From: Oxytricha trifallax
Taxonomy: Eukaryota; Ciliophora; Spirotrichea; Sporadotrichida; Oxytrichidae
NCBI GenBank assembly: GCA_000711775.1
Contig: ARYC01001842.1
Location: forward strand, 1-64,000
DNA: 64,000 nt
Direction: 5' to 3'
Each line of letters begins with the position of its first letter. Positions within the stretch are counted from its first letter, which is position 1. The position numbers and the translations under genes were made by a program. The notes under the pieces were generated by a model. The model saw only the letters and a program-made list of their open reading frames with translations. It ran no database searches and was not told the origin of the DNA. Positions 55,952-64,000 of the stretch are shown here, in pieces.

Positions 55952-57374
55952 TCAAACGAATTTTATCTGCTTGTCTCTGTTATACTTCATGAATCTTGCT
56001 GTCAATAGAGGCTCTAACATATCATATAAGGATTATCTAGGATAGGCAGGGGCTCTTACTATTGTCTTCTCTACAATCTTTCTTATTCCTTAGCAAACTT
56101 CATTCTGCTTTAAATGCTTTTCATGCTTAGTGCCAAAGTAAGCCATACTCTCTATATCGCACTCTAAAATTATTGCTGCTACTGCCCATACATCTCATTA
56201 AACAGAACCATTCGTCCACTTCTCTCTTGTTGGAGTATTCTGGGTTGCCAAGCACCTTTGCTAGTGACACTATCTTTTTTCTTATAGCTCTATTGAAATC
56301 TATGACTACTATTTCTAAGGGACAGAGGTTTATCATAACATTTTCTGGCTTCAAATCTCTGTGAACATATCGTAGTTCATGAAGCCCTTTCGCACCCTTC
56401 GTCATCTCAGAGAGTATCTCGTTGAGATCATCAGGGTATATATTATGATATAGGTAATCTCTTAGAGTAATTTCAAATTTCTTAAGTCTGAAAGCTATGA
56501 AGCCACGATCTAGAATAACTCCATCCAACTTAATCAAATTCTTGCAATTCCTTTTCTATGCCTCTTTAAGTATGATATACTCGTTCGCGAATTCATTCTA
56601 ATACTGATCATTCTTAATGAGATAGCTGAAGGGTAGAACTTGTATGCATATTCATCGACGACCTTAAGTTTAGCTTTGATAGGGACGTCTATGTTTAAAT
56701 AATTTTCAATGCAGCTGCTAACGTCAATTGCATTTAGAGCAGGTATATACATAGCCCCTCTTGTAAGAATACAATAACTGCTCTATTAGCCGGTTGGTTC
56801 ATCTATTCATAGCGTTTTTATCTCTCAAGCTTCTTCTGCTGCTCTTTCTGTGATTCAACTGTATTTGATTTCCATTTGGCTTGCACTAATTTTTAGGTCT
56901 CTTGGTCTTAAACCAAGAACTCACTAAGGTGACGTTTCTGCAATTGTTTCTTGACTTTAGCTGAGTGGGTATAAGACTTATAACAAGTCGTGCACTAGTA
57001 CCTGCCATCGACCTTATCATTCTTAAAATATATCTTACTCTTACCAGAGTGCACCTCTTTCATATGCCTCTTTAAACTTGAGTCGGTAGAGAATTAATTT
57101 TAGGAACTTTGCAGTCAAAGGTTTTTATTTTCTCAATCTGTAGCTGTTCTTTTACTTCCTCAACTTCTTCTATTGATGTTTAAACTCCCATCTTAGCTTT
57201 CTGCTTCTTGTTCTAGAATTCAATGATAAAAACCTAGGCTCAAATTAAATTGTTCTTAGCTCTGCCTCCCTCTCAATATATATATATAACTTCTGGTTTC
57301 TTAGTGGATCCAAAGTTTAGCTATCATTGACCAGTTCCTAGAGAAGCCGCTTAGCGGTTTAAGTTGAGAGCCAT
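55952..57374 (-). pseudogene. TBE-5 57-kDa-class zinc-finger/kinase protein, broken
   Basis: Start ATG 57374. The N-terminal region has indels, the first finger is damaged (near 57090), and the second finger is present (near 57000). MYIPALNAIDVSSCIENYL and KLKVVDEYAYKFYP follow, then a long open stretch 56537-56127 with RLKKFEITLRDYLYHNIYP, YVHRDLKPENVMINLCP and VVIDFNRAIRKK (DFN). The end is DKQIKFV-TGA at 55952-55954. Confidence 0.85.
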
Positions 57375-57942
57375 GATTAAATATAAATTTAAATTACTAT
57401 TATAAAGCTCTTAAATCCTCTATAGCTATATCTGGGCTTATAGGAGTTGCTACAGCATTAATGATGGTTTGATGTCAGCTCTAAGACTTCATTTTTATAC
57501 TCAGTGTATAGCTATAATTTTTGTAATTATACTCTTAATAATTTTGATTCTGGTACTAACTTTGCAAATCCTAGGTTGGTACTGATGCCAATTATGTTTT
57601 GATCTAGATTGGAACTTTTCCATTAAAACTTCTCTGGATTAAAATTAGTACTAATTAAGTTATGGTACTTTTAAATTGGTACCAATTAAAATTAAACGAA
57701 TTTAGTACCGGTACTAATTAAATTTAAATAAATTTAGTACTAATTTAATAAAACTAAATTGATAATAATGGAGCTCCATCTCTGAAATTTGTTTCAGTTC
57801 AGCTTTTACAAACTTTCTCCCCGTATCTTAACAGGGTTGACCTCCTATAAGATGCACATATTTAATAGTAAGATTTTAAACAGTAGGATCCAGAACTCTA
57901 TATATTATAATTTTAAATTCATTAACAGGAAGAGGAACAAAG
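57375..57942. promoter_or_regulatory. TBE-5 divergent spacer with GGTAC palindromes
   Basis: Inverse copy of the TBE-1/TBE-4 spacer, with AATTGGTACCAATTAAA and TTTAGTACCGGTACTAA near 57675-57715. Role inferred from conserved position. Confidence 0.5.
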
Positions 57943-58161
57943 ATGGAATCAATGAGTGCTATAATGAAAAGGGTTGAGGCTTAAGAAATGATCTCAAGAT
58001 TCAGAAGCAAGGAAGATCTCTATCCATACCTCACTCAACATGGTAAAATTAATTAATGCTAATCAACATAATATGCAGTTGGTTTATTCCTTCCTACGGT
58101 GGAAGGTACCAAAATATCATTCCTAAAAGCAATACTCTGTGATAAGAAGAAAGCTTTTAAA
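57943..58161 (+). pseudogene. TBE-5 22-kDa-class protein, truncated
   Basis: ATG 57943 (MESMSAIMKRVEAQEMISRF), then KEDLYPYLTQH, a 36-nt intron (58043-58078), and VGLFLPTVEGTKISFLKAIL followed by CDKKKAFK. There the deletion junction replaces the rest. Confidence 0.85.
58043..58078 (+). other. 36-nt intron in TBE-5 22-kDa gene
   Basis: GTAAAATTAA...ATATGCAG with CTAATCAA inside. Third copy with identical length and position. Confidence 0.8.
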
Positions 58162-58783
58162 CTTTCTAGTCATATACTTCAATGTTATCATACTTCTTGT
58201 ACCAAGATTTATTTATAAAAGTGTTGAACTTAAACACTGCTACATCAGCGTGTATGAACTTGATGTTATTATCAATAGCCCTCTGCATTTAATCATAAAT
58301 ATAAAATAAATTAAAACTATAAAATAGCACAGTAAAGTCAATTACTCTCTTCACTCTGCTGACGGTCTTGAAAGTAATACCAAGTAATACTATATAATAC
58401 CATTCCTTCTATAAATATTAGCAATAGTCTATGGAGATATGCGCATGTCAGGAAACTTGCAATAAAACATCACAGCTCGCTAGTCAAGTGGAAAGTTTGC
58501 CCAATACTTTAAAGCCTTAGAGTCACAGAGATAGTCAATATGGACCTGTGAGAAATTTTAATTTCTTGCAGGATGTTATTAAGAACCCAAATTATAGCTA
58601 GCAAGCAGTGATACCTCACAGTTGAAGCACTCACGTGTAAGAGCTTTGCTATTGCTGCATAACTCAGCATTGGTTTGAGTTAGTCTATATTAATACTTTT
58701 GTTCCATGGCTAAGCTTAAGCAATAAATCTAAGTATTTATTATCATAAATAGACCCTTAAATTCGCTAATTTCTATTTCTAAT
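58162..58783 (-). pseudogene. TBE-5 transposase, N-terminal fragment
   Basis: Corresponds to the first 200 codons of the TBE-1 transposase. The start codon has become ATT (58783). DNA-binding and first-Asp regions are recognisable (TFKTVSRVKRVIDF region near 58350; HADVAVF near 58245, where Glu after the Asp has changed to Val). The second Asp and the Glu are gone. Confidence 0.85.
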
Positions 58784-58888
58784 TTTGCAAACTGACCTTA
58801 TTTCTCTACTAACCCTAATAAAATCCCAACTTTGCCCTACAAATCAAATCACTTATAAATATCATTAAGGGGTTTTGGGGTTTAGATT

Positions 58889-59034
58889 CATAGCTGAAAA
58901 TTCAATAAGTGCTTAAATGTAATTTGATTACTAAAAATATTAGACTTCCAAATTTATAATTATTAGTTTATTATAATTATAAATAATTTATTATGTATTT
59001 TCAATGAATTTACTTAAGAATAATTAAATGGGGG
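58889..59034. other. AT-rich spacer
   Basis: No feature seen. Confidence 0.4.
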
Positions 59035-59640
59035 AATCATTTTCTGCCATCCTTTAAAAGTGACATCTGTTATACATATAATGTGCCAGTTATGATCTTC
59101 TATATTAAGACCAGACTTCTTTTGCTTTCCAATTATTTAGGTATTTCATCTCTACAATTAATATAATCTGTGGAACCAAGTCAACATTCTTTTATTGGCA
59201 TGACAATTAAACTTTTAACTTCTTTTATGAATATTGGTGAGCTCAAGAGGAATATCGAGAATCATGTAAGTACTAAACAAGTTATTTACAGAAGGTTAAT
59301 TTTCTAGAAGAAGGGGCGCTTTCCTCTATAATTCCTTTAGATTTGCCTTTAATCCTAAAATAATTTACTTTTTTAAACTGCTTGGTTCTTTTAGAATATA
59401 TGTTTTCACAAAGAAATAAGTTGCTTATCTTGAAATATCCCACTAGTAAAGATATACCTCAGCATTTCAATGATGGATGTCTTTCCTGTATTTATAGTGC
59501 CTAATATTGGTATAATTTTCATATTGAAACTATTCCTTTCAGAAGGATTGAATGCTGTGCTATAATAAACTCCTCATTTCCTTCTATGTTGAAATCATCA
59601 AAAGCTAAAAGCTACTGAAATCACACTACCATTAGTGAGT
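59035..59640 (-). pseudogene. P-loop NTPase (GTPase-like), decayed
   Basis: The minus strand is coding-like in the ciliate code. After FQQLLAFDDFNIEGNEEF and IIAQHSILLKGIVSI, a one-base change leads into MKIIPILGTINTGKTSIIEM. GTINTGKT (59478-59501) fits the Walker A consensus GxxxxGK[ST], preceded by a hydrophobic strand and followed by a helix. A later segment, YMILDIPLELTNIHKR (near 59240), fits a Walker B/DxPG-type strand. The middle is frame-broken. GTPases of the dynamin/GBP or septin type are the best guess from the NxGKTS loop, but the nucleotide and family are not established. It is isolated, so it is a decayed host gene or MDS cluster. Confidence 0.45.
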
Positions 59641-60384
59641 ATCAAAGTTCTAAAGAAACTATTGGTGTCTAGAGTTAAATTATTTCATAATTATTACCAT
59701 TAACTTCTCACTTTATGCACCATATTTATTAAGTAGAAATTTATCGTTAATACTATTGATCTTATTATACTTATATTATTTAATCTTTAAAAGGGATCTG
59801 AAATAGAAAAACATAATTACTACCAACAATAGATCAAATTTTTAATGATCAAAATTATGAAAGTAAACACTTGAAAATTTTTTGATAGTTATAATTATTT
59901 TGGACTATAAAATGATGATGAGTCTGTGGGAAAGACAGTAAATCTAGAAAATTATATGCTTTTTAAAGAGCTGTTTTTAAAGTTTAGATTAGAGGAATAT
60001 ACTTTACTTTGTGGGGTTAATCAAGCACATATTGTTAATCCAGTATGCAACTTTAATTTTGTTTAAAGAGTTTCATTTGATATTATCTATACATTTGCTG
60101 TGCTAGTTGTAAATTTATTAAATAATAAGACATTGCCAGATTATAAAATTTACTAAAATTTTTTAATCAGCATATTTTCCCATACTTCCTTCATCCCAAC
60201 CAATTTTTATAAGAAAAAATTGGCAAAACTTAATATGATAATTATTCATAACTTTAATAACCGTAAATTAGAGTAATAATTTTAAAAATAATTTCTCAGG
60301 CATATTAATTTTTATGCCAGCAACCTTTTTTTTTAATTCAACATTGACTACAATGAAAGTTTAAAATAGCTTCCTAATGACTAT
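59641..60384. other. AT-rich DNA, no gene seen
   Basis: No supported frame, repeat or RNA gene. Confidence 0.4.
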
Positions 60385-60462
60385 TGTTTTGAATATACGA
60401 GAATATATATTGTTTTGAATATACGAGAATATATATTGTTTTGAATATACGAGAATATATAT
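60385..60462. repeat. 26-bp minisatellite, three perfect copies
   Basis: TGTTTTGAATATACGAGAAT(ATATAT) repeats at 60385, 60411 and 60437 without a difference, with a broken fourth start at 60463. Perfect identity implies recent expansion. Confidence 0.95.
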
Positions 60463-60469
60463 TGTTTTT

Positions 60470-61596
60470 TTTATATCAGAATTAGCTTCTATATATATTT
60501 GACTACATACCAAAGTTCAATCACGCAAGCTGAAATCTTATAAAGTATGAATTTTCTATATTTTCCCTAACTAAGCCGCAATTTTCATCTTCAAATTAAT
60601 ATGCTAAAACATCTAATTTAGAATTTAAGGTTGGTTATATCTTCTCGACAAAAAGGTTCAAGTATAATAATAATTCATTATAATTAAATATTAATATAAA
60701 TAATATGAAGAATCTTAAATTTTATGTTTTTAATCCTCATCAATTTAGAAAATCCAAATTTATGATAATTTTTTTTATTTTACAATGTTTTTCAATTATT
60801 ATATACTGTTTGTTTATTATATCAAATGATTAGAACTATAAGTATAAGTTACACTTTAGAATATAAATTTAAAAAATTGTAGAAATATTTTATACATTAA
60901 TGAAAAATACTCTAAAAATTATAATGATATTTCCTAGTTGTGTACCAATTAAATTAAAAACTTAATATTTTTAAAAAGGAAATGCATAAAGGTTAAAAAC
61001 ATGCCTCAATATATTTATAAACTAAAACTCACTAAAATTTGTCCCAAGTTTTATACATAAAAATAGAAGAACTAATTATATTTTTGTTTTAACTACTATA
61101 TTCTTTGATAATTATATTTATTATAGGAGAAATGAAATTGGTATTTTAATTTAATTATTAGATCAATTATTTTTTATTTAATTTATTAATTGGGTGAAAT
61201 AATATAGATCTCTCTCACTTTACAGTTTTAAGAATTAAAACCACCCTTAATAAGAAGATTTTCTTAAAAATATAAGTTGTAAATTTATTTTATTCAGCAT
61301 TAAGAAATAATAATATTCTATATTGGAAATCGAAATTACTTAATCAAATCTCATATTGCTTGAATTATGGACATAGATAGTTTTATTGTATCTGGTTTAG
61401 AGTATCATGAATTATATAGCATTATTACTTTAAATTATCGAACAATTTGTATCCTCTTGATTTCAATAATTATAAATATATCTTTAGAATTAAAAAGCAT
61501 AGTCTTGCAAAGAAGTTAAACTACGTTGATTAATCAAATAACATGAGTCAAAGTGAATTTTATCAATAAATAATGAAAGTATGTATCATTGAATTA
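60470..61596. other. AT-rich DNA, no gene seen
   Basis: No supported feature. Confidence 0.4.
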
Positions 61597-61670
61597 AAAA
61601 TATATGTATATATATACTATATATATATATATATATATAATTATATATATAATATATTAATATATATAAA
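61597..61670. repeat. (AT)n microsatellite
   Basis: About 70 bp of almost pure alternating AT with TATATA palindromes. Confidence 0.95.
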
Positions 61671-61981
61671 AGGACGAGTTGAGAGTAGCAGCATGCCATT
61701 AATATGTGCATTCTTAAGATTATGGCGCATTTAAGCATAATTAGTGATATATTAATGCGAAATTTTATATTGATTCTTTAAAAAATCAGTTAACTTAGTA
61801 TAAGTTATCAACACAAGAGTTCTTGGTTTACCAATTTTATGCATAATGGCTTAAGCAGAATAAATTTGATTATTGTGTCTTTAAGGCGCTGAGCCATTAG
61901 CCACTTAATTGATGTGGTTGTTTAAAAGAAAATAAAGATGTTTAAAATGGCATAAAAATGTATTATAGTTTCTTTATTATT

Positions 61982-62026
61982 GATCGGGGGTCCCCAGAGA
62001 CCTCAATGTGATAACATTATTATTAT
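61982..62026 (+). repeat. 45-bp dispersed repeat, copy 2
   Basis: GATCGGGGGTCCCCAGAGAC and then CTCAATGTGATAAC and an ATT-repeat tail, matching 40892-40936. The ATT tail recalls the 3' end of short retroelements, but no body is shared upstream. Confidence 0.75.
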
Positions 62027-62049
62027 TATAGTTTCTTAAGGGAGGAATA

Positions 62050-64000
62050 AGTTTTCTAATATGATGGCAAGTTTTTATTTTACTTCAGAAATACATTTAA
62101 TGATATTTACCAATCTTTCAAACTATATATTACTATTGGGAATCAGTTTCATTGAAAACGATATAATAAATAGAGATGCATACTCATAAATTTTCAACTT
62201 TCCTGAGTTTTTAGTACAAGCAGAAATCTTAACTTTGTAAATTGTTTTAATTTATAATTCTGGGAATGAATTTAATTCAAAATTTCACAGTATATTATGT
62301 AGATTTCTTCAATACACAATTAAGTAAGTCTAACTCATCAACAAGAGGATATATTTGTGCTAAGAATTTTTATTGCGAGTCAGCTATTACTAATTACTTA
62401 GCAAGCTATGTGTTTTTAAATGACTGGATTATTCAGAAGTTATGAAGTGTAGTCTTTTGAAAGTAGAAAAATGGTTTCAAAACGAAAATTCCAAACTTTG
62501 TAAAGAAATCACTTAGACTTCTTTGTGGATAATTTGATTTGTCATAAATCTTATCTAAAAGAGTTTGGGATAATTAACCATTTGTAATAAAATTAATATT
62601 TTTAAGCATTTTCCAATTCCTTTTTTACTTCTTTTGATTGAATATTTTGTAAAACATTAAAATAAGATACATTGATTTGGAAAAGTCTACCTCTATGCTT
62701 CTAGTGACTTTAAAGTACCATAAAGTATTGTTGTATAAAAACAAATATTCTTATAAAAAATTGATAAAGTATTTAATTATCAAAATGCAACTTATTATAT
62801 TTCTTTATTGTTATTTATATATATCTTAATTGCAGACACTAAAATATTGATATAAATCTTGATAATTACTCATAAATTTTCTAATAATTACTCTTCAGAT
62901 TATATTAGTTTAAATGTTTATACTTTGACTAGACTAATTTACTATTATGCCTATTTTATAAAAATAATAATATGATATTTTAACTTTTAAGCTTTTAATA
63001 TTATAAACATACTTATTATCGCTAATGAAAATTTATACAAAATTGGATAATTAAATTCCTGTTGTCAAGTTTTGAATTAGTGAGTATAAATTCAATTTAT
63101 AAGTCTTATTTTAGCAGTAATTGATAAAATTAATCTTATGATTAACACTAATAAAAATTGATATTAATATTACATTTTAGTTAAAAGTAATGAGATAAAT
63201 TACAAAATTTATTGAATTTATCTCTATTTTATTTGTAATTTAGAAAATATTTATTAATAATATTTAGATTAATAAATTTATCATATAAGTTGGTAATACA
63301 AACTTTTCTGGTGGTCAATTAAATTTTATAAATGATTAAAAATAAATTAAAAAATTAGCTTTAAAACAAGTCTATTTTCAAATACGAAATTGAATATTAA
63401 ATATTTTTTTGAGACTAAATTTGGTAAATTATTGTCAATTAAATACTTATTATTTATATATTTTCGATTATTTTGTTTTTATCTATATAGAGTGATTTAA
63501 ATTTATTATATGTTACATGCTGTTTATTAAAATTCTGGAAATAATTATATTATTATTATTTTAATCTTAAATATAAATAGTAAAAGATTAAAAAGTAAAT
63601 AAATTAAAATTTTCACTATTAAAATTATTTGATTTTTACTCAATTCTTTTATATGTATTTTTCAAGAAATCGGAAAGAAAATGTTTTCAATAAATTGATA
63701 ATAAAATCATTTAAATACTATTGAACTTATTAAAAAAACAATTAATTTTATGAAATTTAATATGATTAAGATTATTATATTTTTATTTAGCGTAAGTAGA
63801 GATTATCATTTTAAGATCTTGGTTTTAGTCTATTGGAATTTCAAAATTTATAGACATTCATTTTTCTGATGTAGTAATGTCTTTGTATCATAACAGCAAG
63901 ATAATTTGTAAAATTTTATGCATAGTTTAAGTTAATTTCATAGGCATTTTTAATGAAATTTATCGACCTCTTTGCTACAATTCAATAAATAAATTTCACA
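62050..64000. other. AT-rich DNA, no gene seen
   Basis: About 2 kb of very AT-rich DNA with no supported gene or repeat. Confidence 0.5.

Larger units (their letters stand above)
55813..58885 (-). mobile_element. TBE-5, inverted, internally deleted element
   Basis: This 3073-bp element has both telomeric ends (slightly mutated) and ATT duplications (55810-55812 and 58886-58888). It is in opposite orientation to TBE-4 and of the same family. A junction at about 58161/58162 fuses the start of the 22-kDa gene to the middle of the transposase, removing about 1.0 kb compared with TBE-1. The 57-kDa gene is otherwise full length. Confidence 0.95.

Noticed and set aside
1-64000. tRNA, rRNA, CRISPR, bacterial promoters or ribosome-binding sites
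   Set aside because: None recognised; the sequence is eukaryotic germline DNA and prokaryotic features do not apply.

Overview
The window looks like germline (micronuclear) DNA of a spirotrich ciliate of the Oxytricha/Stylonychia type. Three things show this. (1) Five transposon copies end in C4A4-type telomeric repeats (CAAAACCCCAAAACCCC); these are telomere-bearing elements (TBEs), known from the oxytrichid germline. (2) Their proteins read through only if TAA and TAG are glutamine and TGA is the only stop. (3) The rest is very AT-rich DNA with short, GC-richer coding islands, often broken or interrupted, as expected of macronuclear-destined segments (MDSs), internal eliminated sequences (IESs) and germline-limited fossils. 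An ORF search with the standard code misses almost all of the real coding sequence, so most CDS calls here were read by eye with the ciliate code.

Layout. 1-11.2 kb: AT-rich DNA, two long inverted-repeat (foldback) elements (4554-5264, with a captured Ig/cadherin-like gene fragment inside, and 9165-9592, nearly perfect arms), several decayed host-like genes (3.4-3.8, 5.6-6.1 and 7.6-8.5 kb) and a tandem array of about 150 bp units rich in GTGGTCAAA (10.0-10.8 kb). 11.2-25.2 kb: a transposase of a second, non-TBE Tc1/IS630-type lineage (11.2-11.9), TBE-1 (11884-15992), a 15-bp repeat array, a hypothetical ORF, another non-TBE transposase (17.1-18.2), an unknown 208-codon frame, TBE-2 (19338-23496, the best preserved) and a third non-TBE transposase (24.2-25.2). 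25.8-32.6 kb: decayed or MDS-like host genes, including two diverged copies of one coding block and a candidate IES with a CAGAGT pointer pair. 32.7-38.6 kb: TBE-3, old and broken up by a foreign open frame and by a foldback element. 38.6-51.3 kb: a decayed gene on the minus strand, a clean 316-codon ORF at 40048-40998, then mostly AT-rich DNA with small coding islands. 51.4-58.9 kb: TBE-4 and an internally deleted, inverted TBE-5, with a 0.27-kb MITE whose ends carry AAAACCCC between them. 59-64 kb: a decayed P-loop NTPase gene, a 26-bp minisatellite, an (AT)n tract and AT-rich DNA.

How it works together. Each TBE carries three genes in a fixed order: a DDE transposase from the left end, a convergent 22-kDa-class gene with a 36-nt intron, and a divergent 57-kDa-class gene with two C2H2 fingers and a kinase-like domain. 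The 22-kDa and 57-kDa genes diverge from a spacer full of short palindromes. In Oxytricha, TBE transposases are known to act in the DNA elimination that removes these elements and IESs during macronuclear development. The other genes have no operon-like grouping. Many show single-base frame changes or TGA codons, so most are probably germline-limited relics rather than expressed genes. No tRNA, rRNA, CRISPR array or encoded telomere was recognised. Coordinates of decayed genes are approximate.
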